Assembly (NCBI RefSeq): GCF_004366075.1
Contig: NZ_SODU01000001.1
Location: 1,210,392-1,274,391, forward strand
Direction of reading: 5' to 3'
Source of the DNA: Kribbella pratensis
GTDB taxonomy: Bacteria > Actinomycetota > Actinomycetes > Propionibacteriales > Kribbellaceae
DNA length: 64,000 nt
The first letter of the stretch is position 1, and each line of letters starts with the position of its first letter. Below are positions 8,731-16,543 of this stretch, piece after piece. A model generated the notes under the pieces. That model saw nothing but the letters and a program-made list of their open reading frames with translations, was not told the DNA's origin and did no database searches. The position numbers were made by a program, and so were the translations under genes.

Positions 8731-10310
8731 TCCTCGATCACGTCGACCTTGGCGACGGTCGTGCGGAGCGGGACCTCCTTGATGAAGAGGACCGCGATCA
8801 GGCTGACCACCGCACAGGCGGCCGCGATCAGGAAGATCCGTCCGGTTGCGTCGCCGTACGCGTGCCGCACCAGCTCGGCCAGCTGCGGCGGCAGATGGTT
8901 GACGTCCAGCAGGCTCGTGCCGCCGGAGCCACCCTCCTGCAACTTCCTCGCGGCCTCGGCACCACCTGGACCAGTGGCCAGCAGACCGTCGACGATCAGG
9001 TCCTTCACCCGGACCGCCAGGACGGCGCCCAGTGCGGAGACACCGACCGCACCACCGAGGCTGCGGAAAAATGCGACCGTCGCGCTCGAGGCACCGATCT
9101 GGGTGACGTCCACAGTGTTCTGCACAGCGAGGACCAGGTTCTGCATGGTCATGCCCATGCCCAGGCCCATCGCCAGCATGCCGAGCCCGACGAACCAGTA
9201 CGGCGAGGTGTGGTCGATCGTGCCGAGGATCAGTAGACCGCCGAGCAGCAGGATGCCGCCGGCAACCAGGTACCGCTTCCACTTGCCGTAGCGGGTGATC
9301 AGCTGACCGGAGCCCGCCGAGCCGACGAACGAACCGAGCATCATCGGGATCGTCAGCAGGCCGGCCTCGGTCGGGCTGTAGCCGCGGGCGATCTGGAAGT
9401 ACTGACCGAGGAACAGCGCGCTGCCGAACATCGCGACACCGACCGCGAGGCTGGCGATGATCGCCAGCGCCGTGGTCCGCTCCCGGACGACCTTCAGCGG
9501 GACCAGCGGCTCGGCCACCCGGTTCTCCACCACGACGGCGAGGAACCCGAACAGCAAGGTGCCGCCGACGAACAACGCGGACTGCCAGGACATCCAGGCG
9601 AAGTCCGAGCCGGCGAAGGTGACCCAGAGCAGCGGCAGGCTGGCCGTGATGCTGATCAGCACCGCGCCGAGGTAGTCGATCCGGACCTCACGTTTCAGCA
9701 CCGGCAGGTGCAGGTACTTCTGCAGGATCACCAGGCTGACCACGGCCAGCGGGACGCACACGTAGAAGCACCAGCGCCAGCCGAGCCACGAGGTGTCGAC
9801 GATGACGCCGCCGATGAGCGGGCCGCTGACGGTCGCGACCGCCATCACGGCGCCCATGTATCCGGAGTACCGACCCCGCGACCGCGGTGGGATGGCGGCG
9901 CCGATGATGGCCTGGGCGAGCGCCATCAGTCCGCCCATCGCGATCCCCTGCAGGACCCGGGCGCCGATCAGGAACGGCACGTTGTGGGACAGGCCGGCCA
10001 GTGCCGAACCGACCACGAAGAGCGAGATCGCGAGCTGGACCAGCAGTTTCTTGCTCATCAGGTCCGACAGCTTGCCCCAGATCGGGGTGGACACCGTGGT
10101 GGCCAGCAGGCTCGCGGTGAGGACCCAGGTGTACTGCGTCTGGGAACCCTCGAGCTCGGCGATGATCGTCGGCAGCGCATTGCTGACGATCGTCGAGCTC
10201 AGCATCGCCGTGAACAGCGCGGCGAGCAGCCCGATCAGGATCTCGAGGATCTCGCGGTGGGTGAGTTCCGGCGCACTGGGCAATTGGCGCCGGGTCTCGG
10301 TGACAGTCAT
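8727..10310 (-). CDS. DHA2-family (EmrB/QacA) multidrug efflux MFS transporter, 14 TM
   Basis: 527 aa with about 14 hydrophobic segments. Loop motifs are GKLSDLMSKKLLVQ, the GARVLQGIAMGG segment and the antiporter-type SGPLIGGVIVD. The family uses proton antiport to export lipophilic cations and antibiotics. It lies directly after a MarR gene with a 1-nt stop/start overlap (TGATG), so regulator and pump are co-transcribed from the promoter near 10817. Confidence 0.9.
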   Translation of the reverse strand: MTVTETRRQLPSAPELTHREILEILIGLLAALFTAMLSSTIVSNALPTIIAELEGSQTQYTWVLTASLLATTVSTPIWGKLSDLMSKKLLVQLAISLFVVGSALAGLSHNVPFLIGARVLQGIAMGGLMALAQAIIGAAIPPRSRGRYSGYMGAVMAVATVSGPLIGGVIVDTSWLGWRWCFYVCVPLAVVSLVILQKYLHLPVLKREVRIDYLGAVLISITASLPLLWVTFAGSDFAWMSWQSALFVGGTLLFGFLAVVVENRVAEPLVPLKVVRERTTALAIIASLAVGVAMFGSALFLGQYFQIARGYSPTEAGLLTIPMMLGSFVGSAGSGQLITRYGKWKRYLVAGGILLLGGLLILGTIDHTSPYWFVGLGMLAMGLGMGMTMQNLVLAVQNTVDVTQIGASSATVAFFRSLGGAVGVSALGAVLAVRVKDLIVDGLLATGPGGAEAARKLQEGGSGGTSLLDVNHLPPQLAELVRHAYGDATGRIFLIAAACAVVSLIAVLFIKEVPLRTTVAKVDVIED

Positions 10311-10816
10311 CAGTCTCCAGTCTTGGGGTTACGCCTCACGACCTTGTTGGCCTCGACGATGGCGGTGGCGACCCGCTGCATGGTGGCCGCGGCTGCGGTC
10401 ATCGCGTCGTCGTCGAGGTCCGCAAGGGTGGTTCTCAGTTGCCGGGTGTAGGACGAATAGAGCGCCTCGAGCTGGGCCTTGCCCTGGGACGAGAGGCTGA
10501 CCAGCCCCACGCGGGCATCGGCCGGGTCAGGCCGACGGCTCACCAGTCCGTCGGCCTCGAGCGCGGTCAGCTGCCTGCTCACCACCGACGCGTCGACGCC
10601 GAGCTTGGCGGCGATCTCGCCGCCACGCTGCTCGCCGTCCTTCATCAGCACCTTGAGCACACTCGCGTCGGAACGACGGAGTCCGCCGTCGCCGGCCAGG
10701 TGCCGGTGCTCGATACACCGCACGGCGCGCACCAGCGAGCTGACTCCTTCGAGCAGCTCCTGCGCGGCCGCATCCCGCTCTACCCCCGGGACGAGGGGTT
10801 GCTGAGCTAGTTGCAT
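10310..10816 (-). CDS. MarR-family transcriptional regulator of the DHA2 exporter
   Basis: 168 aa. The winged-helix core is visible: LRRSDASVLKVLMKDGEQRGGEIAAKLGVDASVVSRQLTAL, then the wing ADGLVSRRPDPADARVGLVSLS. It starts at the ATG at 10816, 3 nt from a 24-bp dyad, so the message is probably leaderless and the protein autorepressing. The gene is coupled to the pump gene downstream, a classical MarR-efflux pair. Confidence 0.9.
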   Translation of the reverse strand: MQLAQQPLVPGVERDAAAQELLEGVSSLVRAVRCIEHRHLAGDGGLRRSDASVLKVLMKDGEQRGGEIAAKLGVDASVVSRQLTALEADGLVSRRPDPADARVGLVSLSSQGKAQLEALYSSYTRQLRTTLADLDDDAMTAAAATMQRVATAIVEANKVVRRNPKTGD

Positions 10817-10819
10817 AAC

Positions 10820-10843
10820 CCAACTATATAGCTAGGTAGTTGG
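10820..10843. promoter_or_regulatory. MarR operator candidate
   Basis: CCAACTA-N10-TAGTTGG, a perfect 7-bp dyad of 24 bp total immediately upstream of the marR start. It contains the AT-rich TATATAG that is the best -10 candidate on the minus strand. Size and position fit a MarR dimer site. Confidence 0.65.
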
Positions 10844-10874
10844 TTTCCACAACCATATGCACAAGCTGTGGAAA
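10844..10874. terminator. Perfect 8-bp inverted repeat between the two marR genes
   Basis: TTTCCACA at 10844-10851 and TGTGGAAA at 10867-10874 with a 15-nt spacer, 22 nt downstream of the second marR stop and next to the operator. It may terminate the his-associated operon or be a second regulator site; no T-run follows. Confidence 0.35.
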
Positions 10875-10896
10875 ACTGGTTACGAGTAGTGAGCCC

Positions 10897-11394
10897 TCAG
10901 CCGAGGTCGGCGTTGAGGCGGCCGAGCAGGCGGCCGAGGTCGGCGAGGTCGGTGGGGTTCCAGCGGTCGAGGATGGCGCGGAACTCGGTTTGACGTTGCG
11001 TTCGCATGGCCTCGAAGCGTTCGGCGCCGGTGGTGGTGAGGCGGAGCAGGCGGGCACGGCCGTCGTCCGGGTCGCCGACGCGTTCGATCAGACCGAGGTT
11101 CTCCAGCTGGGTGATGCCGCGGCTGACGGTGGACTTGTCGAGGCCGAGCACCTGGGCGACGTCGGACGCGCGTACGCCGGCGCTGCTGCCGGTGCCCATC
11201 TCGATCTGGGAGATCAGCGCGTAGCCGGCCGCGTCCATTTCCGGGTGCACGCGGCGGGCGAGCCGCAGCGAGGCCGACCGTGACCGGCGGAACAGCGCCG
11301 ACAGTTCCTGCTCGATCGCTGCCACCATCTGCTCCGACCGCTCACCAGACGGGGCCGGCTGGTTCGAGTGGTCGACCTCGGCGGGTGTGCTCAC
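10897..11394 (-). CDS. MarR-family transcriptional regulator at the end of the hisF operon
   Basis: 165 aa from a GTG at 11394 that overlaps the hisF stop by 4 nt (GTGA). The winged helix is at about residues 45 to 125 ([37 protein letters not shown], then [17 protein letters not shown]). It is a different subfamily from the neighbouring pump regulator. Being the last gene of an operon that also carries lipid-type genes, it may regulate that operon; no target was seen. Confidence 0.85.
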   Translation of the reverse strand: MSTPAEVDHSNQPAPSGERSEQMVAAIEQELSALFRRSRSASLRLARRVHPEMDAAGYALISQIEMGTGSSAGVRASDVAQVLGLDKSTVSRGITQLENLGLIERVGDPDDGRARLLRLTTTGAERFEAMRTQRQTEFRAILDRWNPTDLADLGRLLGRLNADLG

Positions 11395-12152
11395 CGGACC
11401 ACGATCCCGGCGTCGCGGAGCGCCTTCTTCACGTCGGCGATCCGGAAGTCGCCGAAGTGGAACACGCTCGCGGCGAGTACGGCGTCCGCACCGGCCTCGA
11501 CCGCGGGCGGGAAGTGTTCCGGCGCCCCCGCTCCCCCGCTGGCGATCAGCGGTACGTCGACCACCGCGCGGACCGCCTTGATCAGCTCGAGGTCGAATCC
11601 CTGTTTCGTCCCGTCGGCGTCCATCGAGTTGAGCAGGATCTCCCCCGCGCCCAGCTCACAGCCGCGCTGCGCCCACTCGATCGCGTCCAGCCCGGCCGAC
11701 TTCCGGCCTCCGTGCGTGGTGACCTCGAACCCGCTCGGCTGCTCCGCGGCCCGTCGTACGTCGAGGGACAGCACCAGCACCTGGTTGCCGAAGCGGTGCG
11801 CGATCTCGCGGATCACGTCCGGCCGCGCGATCGCGCCGGTGTTGATCCCGACCTTGTCCGCACCGGCCCGCAGCAGCCGGTCCACGTCGCCCACCTCGCG
11901 GACCCCGCCGCCCACGGTCAGCGGGATGAACACCTGCTCGGCGGTCCGCCGGACAACGTCGTACGTCGTCTCGCGCGACCCCGACGACGCGGTGATGTCG
12001 AGGAAGGTCAGCTCGTCCGCACCCTCCGCGTCGTACACCTGCGCCATCTCGACCGGATCCCCGGCGTCCCGCAGATCCGCGAAGTTGACGCCTTTCACCA
12101 CCCGTCCGGCATCAACGTCCAGACACGGAATGACTCGCACAGCAAGGCTCAC
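11391..12152 (-). CDS. hisF: Imidazole glycerol phosphate synthase subunit HisF
   Basis: 253 aa, normal length. A (beta/alpha)8 cyclase that uses ammonia from HisH to convert PRFAR to imidazole glycerol phosphate and AICAR in histidine synthesis. The catalytic Asp pair is present: [14 protein letters not shown] near residue 11 and LVLSLDV near residue 130. The [10 protein letters not shown] and [11 protein letters not shown] phosphate loops are intact. It sits 46 nt after a small membrane-protein gene and is coupled to the MarR gene. No hisH is in the window; priA lies seven genes upstream in the same operon-like run. Confidence 0.95.
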   Translation of the reverse strand: MSLAVRVIPCLDVDAGRVVKGVNFADLRDAGDPVEMAQVYDAEGADELTFLDITASSGSRETTYDVVRRTAEQVFIPLTVGGGVREVGDVDRLLRAGADKVGINTGAIARPDVIREIAHRFGNQVLVLSLDVRRAAEQPSGFEVTTHGGRKSAGLDAIEWAQRGCELGAGEILLNSMDADGTKQGFDLELIKAVRAVVDVPLIASGGAGAPEHFPPAVEAGADAVLAASVFHFGDFRIADVKKALRDAGIVVR

Positions 12153-12198
12153 GCGGCCAAGCGTACCGAGCCGGGCCGTCCGATCCGGTCAACCTGTC

Positions 12199-12789
12199 TC
12201 AGAGGAGCAGCGCGCGGACGACAGGCCACGCGATCAGCACCCCCGCGGCCGCCGCACCGAGCAGCCACAGAAAGTTCAACGGGTTGCGCTTGTACGCCGG
12301 GTCGACGCCGATCTCACGCACCAACTCGAGCGAGCCCATCGTCGCGCGATGGTCCACCGGAAGGCCGATCGCGCTCGTCACGGTGTGGAAGTCGGTGTCC
12401 GTCCAGAGCCAGCGGGCTCCTCCGATGCGTGTGCCGTCCGCGGCGAGGACGACCAGCAGACCCATCGGCAACGACCCCTTGACCCGGCCGATCGTCAGCA
12501 CCCTGACCACCTGGGCGCGCGGAACCACCTTCGTCGGCGACCAGGCGGAGGACCGGACGGCGACCGCATCCGGGCTGACCCAGATCCTGGCACCACGGAT
12601 CGCCAGCCAGAACAGGAGCGTCAGTACGGCGACCAGTACGACGAACAGACTGCCGGCCGCCGCCCAGCTCAGGGCCCAGGTCGCGAGCGAGACACAGAGC
12701 ACCGCGGGCAGCACCAGGTAGGCGCCGGCGAGGATCCAGAACGGGCGGCCGGCCGCGCCGAAACGCGGCCGGACCTCGATGGTCGTCAC
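12199..12789 (-). CDS. Small membrane protein with PH-like middle region, function unknown
   Basis: 196 aa from a GTG at 12789 that overlaps the preceding acyltransferase stop by 4 nt. Two N-terminal transmembrane segments (residues about 18-65) are followed by a beta-rich cytosolic stretch (RIWVSPDAVAVRSSAW...KVVPRAQVVRV) that resembles bacterial PH-like domains, and a C-terminal hydrophobic segment (FLWLLGAAAAGVLIAWPVV). Family not identified. Coupling suggests it works with the lipid-type genes. Confidence 0.7.
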   Translation of the reverse strand: MTTIEVRPRFGAAGRPFWILAGAYLVLPAVLCVSLATWALSWAAAGSLFVVLVAVLTLLFWLAIRGARIWVSPDAVAVRSSAWSPTKVVPRAQVVRVLTIGRVKGSLPMGLLVVLAADGTRIGGARWLWTDTDFHTVTSAIGLPVDHRATMGSLELVREIGVDPAYKRNPLNFLWLLGAAAAGVLIAWPVVRALLL

Positions 12790-13718
12790 TTCCAGGCGCG
12801 GCGGCGGTTGTCGGTGGACTTCATGGGGCGGGTGGACTCCCAGACGCGGCGCCAGCGGGCTGCTTCGGGGCCGGTCTGCGAGGGCGAGGCGCCGATCGCG
12901 GCGCGGCGGCGGGCCTCGTACCAGGTGGTGGACTCCTCGTCGAGGAGGGCCGAGACGGCAGCCGCGATGCGAGGCGCGAAGTCGCGAGCGCTCTCACCCT
13001 CGGCGGGCTTCAGCGGGTCGCCGTACCGGACGTGCACCGCCGGGCGACCGGGGATCGGCCAGCCGCGGCCGCGCGGCATCGCGGCGAACGAGCCCTTGAT
13101 GCCGACCGGGATCACCGGCACGTCGTGCTCGACGGCCAGGTACGCCGCGCCCATCCGGAACCGCTGGATCCAGCCGTCCGGCGAGCGCGTGCCCTCCGGG
13201 AAGACCACGACGTTCCAGCCGTCCGCGAGCAGGTCGCCGGGCGTGGAGCTCATCTTGCCGCCGCGGCGCTCGATCGGGAACGTGTTGAACACGATCGCCG
13301 AACCGGCCGCCCGCCACCAGGTGTCGAAGAAGTAGTCCGCCGCGGCCGCGAACGCCGTCTTGCGGCGCATCGCGTCCGGCAGCGACAGCAGCAGCAACGG
13401 GGTGTCCAGGTGCGACGAGTGGTTCGCCACGATGATCGCCGGGCCGTCGAGCTTGAGCAGCGAGTCCAGGCCGCTGACCCGCGGGCTGACCTCGAAGTTC
13501 AGGACGGCGTTCAGCGGACCCTTCTGGAGCAGGTCGCGGATCGCGATCGCGGCCGGCGTCCGGGCCCACTTCGTCGGGAAGACCGTGGACTCCTTCGGGA
13601 TCACGTACGGCTCGGCGGACCGCGGCACCTGCGGCCGCCGGCCCCAGCGCCACCCGCGCGCGACCTGCTTCACGTCGCGCGCGGTGTCCTTGCCGAACTT
13701 CACCAGACTCGCGCCCAT
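12786..13718 (-). CDS. Lysophospholipid acyltransferase (PlsC/LPLAT family)
   Basis: 310 aa. It carries the HX4D acyltransferase motif (NHSSHLD, His about residue 100) and the FPEGTRSPDG block that binds the glycerol phosphate acceptor. The family acylates lysophosphatidate or related acceptors with acyl-CoA or acyl-ACP at the membrane. A TGATG junction (1-nt overlap) couples it to the LarA-like gene before it, and a 4-nt overlap to the membrane protein after it. Substrate not readable. Confidence 0.88.
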   Translation of the reverse strand: MGASLVKFGKDTARDVKQVARGWRWGRRPQVPRSAEPYVIPKESTVFPTKWARTPAAIAIRDLLQKGPLNAVLNFEVSPRVSGLDSLLKLDGPAIIVANHSSHLDTPLLLLSLPDAMRRKTAFAAAADYFFDTWWRAAGSAIVFNTFPIERRGGKMSSTPGDLLADGWNVVVFPEGTRSPDGWIQRFRMGAAYLAVEHDVPVIPVGIKGSFAAMPRGRGWPIPGRPAVHVRYGDPLKPAEGESARDFAPRIAAAVSALLDEESTTWYEARRRAAIGASPSQTGPEAARWRRVWESTRPMKSTDNRRRAWK

Positions 13719-15298
13719 CAGCGCACGTCCGCGAGCAGGTGCGGCGGGTTGTGCAGGTACGTGATCGACGGCGACCGGCCGACCGAGTGGCTGACCATCT
13801 CGAGTGCGTCCTGCAGCGTCGACGCGGACCGGAAGCCCATCCGCTCGACAGTCTTGCGGTTCGCGCCGACCCAGACGATGTCACCGCAGTGGTCCAGCGC
13901 GTGGGAGATCCAGTACCACATGTAGAACGGGTGTACGCCGTGGTACGCGTACGACGTCCGGTACAGGTGGATGTACCACGGGTCCTCGGCGTACTGCTTC
14001 TCGAACTTCGCCTCGATCGTCGCCGGATCGGTCGACTCCGACAGCACTTCCTCGAAGAAGTCGACGTACGACGGGTGGTGCAACTGGCTGAACTCGTAGT
14101 CGACCGGGTGGTACAGGATCACCGCGCCGTCCTTGCGGACGACCGGGTTGCCCCGGTACGAGTTGAAGTAGTAGCCCAGGCCCATGCACGCGGCCAGGAT
14201 CGGGTTCATCACCGAGTTCACGTTGTACGGGCCGACGAACGGCACGCCCATGATCGCGACATCGGACTGGCCCTGGACCTCGACCAGGTGCTGGCGGTGC
14301 ACGGCCTCGATCGTCTTCTCGTGCACCGGCTCGATCGCCCCGGCGTTGATCCCGGTCAGGCCGTAGTTCGACCGGACGTCGGTGAAGATCTTGTGCCGGA
14401 CCTTGGCCGGCGCGGCGGCCAGCGCGCGCTTGGTGCCGAGCATCGAGGCCTGGTCCTTGATCGACCACTCCCACTCGCGCTTCTGCAGGAACTCGATCGG
14501 CCCGCCGAAGATGTCGTTGTTCAGCGTCGTCTCGATCTGGAAGACCTTGACGTGGCTGGTCAGCACCTCGCCCATCCGCCAGGCGGAGTGGTGCATCTTC
14601 GAGGCCTTGTGGTCCATGAACGACCGCGAGTGGATCATCGTGTGGCTGTTGTGGTGGTGCTTCAGCGACTTGTACGACGCCAGCCCGATCGACGTCGACT
14701 TGTGGCCGCCGTCCATCGCCACCAGGTTCACGTTCACGTAGACCAGCAGGTCGGACTCGGCCGCCCGCTTGGAGATCTCGACGTCCTCGCCGTGCCGGGT
14801 CTGGCCCAGGTGGGTCAGGTTGTCGCGGTCCTCGGCGTCGAAGTTGTAGAGCTTCCCGTCCGGGAAGAACGACCGGAAGACCCGCTCGCCGACGATCTCG
14901 CGCAGCTCGTTCGGGGTCAGCCGGCGGTGCAGCGCGTTCGCCGAGATCAGCTCGACGTCGTCGACACCGGCCTGTGCGGCCAGCTCCAGCACCGCCTCGA
15001 TGACGCGCTGCCGGATGTCCGGCTTCTTCATCGGGGGCAGCGGCAGCGAGATGTCGTCGAACGCGATCGTCAGCCGCATCCCGGCGCGCAGCAGCTCCGG
15101 CAGCGGCTCGGAGTCGATCGGGTTCAGCAGCGCGTTCTGGATCGCCTCGTCGACGTCGCGGACCGGCGGCAGCGCCTCCGGCGGGTACACCACCCGGGTG
15201 CCCTGCGGGAACCGCTCCAGCAGGAAGCCCTCGCCGTTGTGCACGAGCAGCGGCGGCGTCCGGTCGTCCACCTCAAGCACGAAACCTGGCCGAGACAT
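13718..15298 (-). CDS. LarA-like (DUF2088, lactate racemase N-terminal domain) protein
   Basis: 526 aa, longer than LarA (about 425). Features of the LarA superfamily are seen: FDDISLPLPPM, the ANALHRRLTPNEL segment like the HRxxT..E motif, and DGGHKSTSIGLASY like the Lys-bearing loop that holds the nickel-pincer nucleotide in LarA. A His-rich SLKHHHNSH follows. Known members racemise or epimerise 2-hydroxy acids. No larB, larC or larE is in the window, so use of the pincer cofactor is unproven. It sits in an operon with acyl-lipid enzymes, unusual for a lactate racemase. Confidence 0.75.
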   Translation of the reverse strand: MSRPGFVLEVDDRTPPLLVHNGEGFLLERFPQGTRVVYPPEALPPVRDVDEAIQNALLNPIDSEPLPELLRAGMRLTIAFDDISLPLPPMKKPDIRQRVIEAVLELAAQAGVDDVELISANALHRRLTPNELREIVGERVFRSFFPDGKLYNFDAEDRDNLTHLGQTRHGEDVEISKRAAESDLLVYVNVNLVAMDGGHKSTSIGLASYKSLKHHHNSHTMIHSRSFMDHKASKMHHSAWRMGEVLTSHVKVFQIETTLNNDIFGGPIEFLQKREWEWSIKDQASMLGTKRALAAAPAKVRHKIFTDVRSNYGLTGINAGAIEPVHEKTIEAVHRQHLVEVQGQSDVAIMGVPFVGPYNVNSVMNPILAACMGLGYYFNSYRGNPVVRKDGAVILYHPVDYEFSQLHHPSYVDFFEEVLSESTDPATIEAKFEKQYAEDPWYIHLYRTSYAYHGVHPFYMWYWISHALDHCGDIVWVGANRKTVERMGFRSASTLQDALEMVSHSVGRSPSITYLHNPPHLLADVR

Positions 15299-15343
15299 GT
15301 CAGAACCTCTCTCGTCGTACGTACTGCACAGGTGTCACGGCCC

Positions 15344-16543
15344 TCATGAGGCCCTCACATCGAAAGCAACCTTGACTGTTCCCAGTCGGCCGGCGGAGTG
15401 CGCATGGTCGAGCGCCTCGCGCCAGCGGTACAGCGGGTAGCGGGCCCCGACGATCCCGTCCAGCGGGGCCCGGCCGGCGAGTTCCAGCGCGGTCTCGAAC
15501 GCCGGGCGGCCGTTCGGCTCCTCCCGTGCGGAGGCGTACGTGCCGGTGACCTCGAGCTCGCGGAACCACACCGGCGACAGGTCGGCGCCGCTGGCCGGCA
15601 TCCCGGACAGCACCACGCGGCCGCCGGCCTTGGTGACCCGCAGCACGGTGTCGATCGAGTCCTTGCTGCCGACCGCGTCGACGGCGACGTCGACGCCGCC
15701 GAGCAGGAACTCGCCGCCGCTGAAGTCCTGCTTCAGCCGGAACGCCCCGGTCGCCCGCCGTACGCCGCGGAACACCTCGTCCGGCGCCACGACATCGCTG
15801 GCCCCGAACGCGCGCGCCAACTCGCGCTGCTTCGGGTGCTTGGCGACCACGGTGATCCGTCCGGCCTGCGTCAGCTCACGCAACGCGAGCGTCGCGAACA
15901 GCCCGACCGCACCGGCACCGCTGACCAGCACGGACTGTCCCGGCTCGACCTTGGCCCGCAGCGCAGCGTGTACCGCACCCGCCAACGGCTCGACCAGTAC
16001 GGCGCGCTCGTCGGACATCCCGTCCGGTACGGCGTACAACTGGCTGCGATGCGCGACCATCAGGTTGCCCCAGCCGCCGCCGGTGTCGCGGCAGAACCCG
16101 GTCTGCAGACCCGGCGCGACATGGCCGACCGTGATCCGGTCGCACCTGTTGGTGTTTCCGGACACGCAGCCCTCGCACGGCTCGACGCCGCGCGCCGCGC
16201 AGGTCAGGACGCTGTCCATCACCACGCGGGTGCCCTTCGGCAGGTCCTCGCAGTCGTCGAGCAACTCGCCGACGATCTCGTGACCCGGGACGAACGGCAG
16301 CGACACGACCGCGGAGAAGTACAGCTTCGTGGCGCCGGTGACCATGCCGAGGTCCGAGCCGCAGATGCCGGACAGGATCGGCCGGATCCGCGCCCAGCCC
16401 TCCCGCTCGGCCTTCGGCTCGTTGATCGTGACGAGGCGCAGCGGGGCGGCCGGTCCGGTCAGGATGCCGGGGATACGGCCGCCGACCGCCTTGGCCGCCA
16501 GGTACTTCGCCGGCGACCGGTACATCTCGAGAGCGAGCATCAT
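15344..16543 (-). CDS. Zinc-dependent medium-chain alcohol dehydrogenase
   Basis: 399 aa. The N-terminal catalytic domain has CGSDLG (catalytic Zn Cys), GHEIVGE (Zn His-Glu) and a four-Cys set (CAARGVEPCEGCVSGNTNRC) for the structural zinc. The Rossmann domain has the VLVSGAGAVGLFATL nucleotide loop. It oxidises an alcohol or reduces an aldehyde with NAD(P). The start overlaps the acyl-CoA reductase fusion stop by 4 nt, so an aldehyde/alcohol step shared with that enzyme is a reasonable inference. Confidence 0.88.
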   Translation of the reverse strand: MMLALEMYRSPAKYLAAKAVGGRIPGILTGPAAPLRLVTINEPKAEREGWARIRPILSGICGSDLGMVTGATKLYFSAVVSLPFVPGHEIVGELLDDCEDLPKGTRVVMDSVLTCAARGVEPCEGCVSGNTNRCDRITVGHVAPGLQTGFCRDTGGGWGNLMVAHRSQLYAVPDGMSDERAVLVEPLAGAVHAALRAKVEPGQSVLVSGAGAVGLFATLALRELTQAGRITVVAKHPKQRELARAFGASDVVAPDEVFRGVRRATGAFRLKQDFSGGEFLLGGVDVAVDAVGSKDSIDTVLRVTKAGGRVVLSGMPASGADLSPVWFRELEVTGTYASAREEPNGRPAFETALELAGRAPLDGIVGARYPLYRWREALDHAHSAGRLGTVKVAFDVRAS

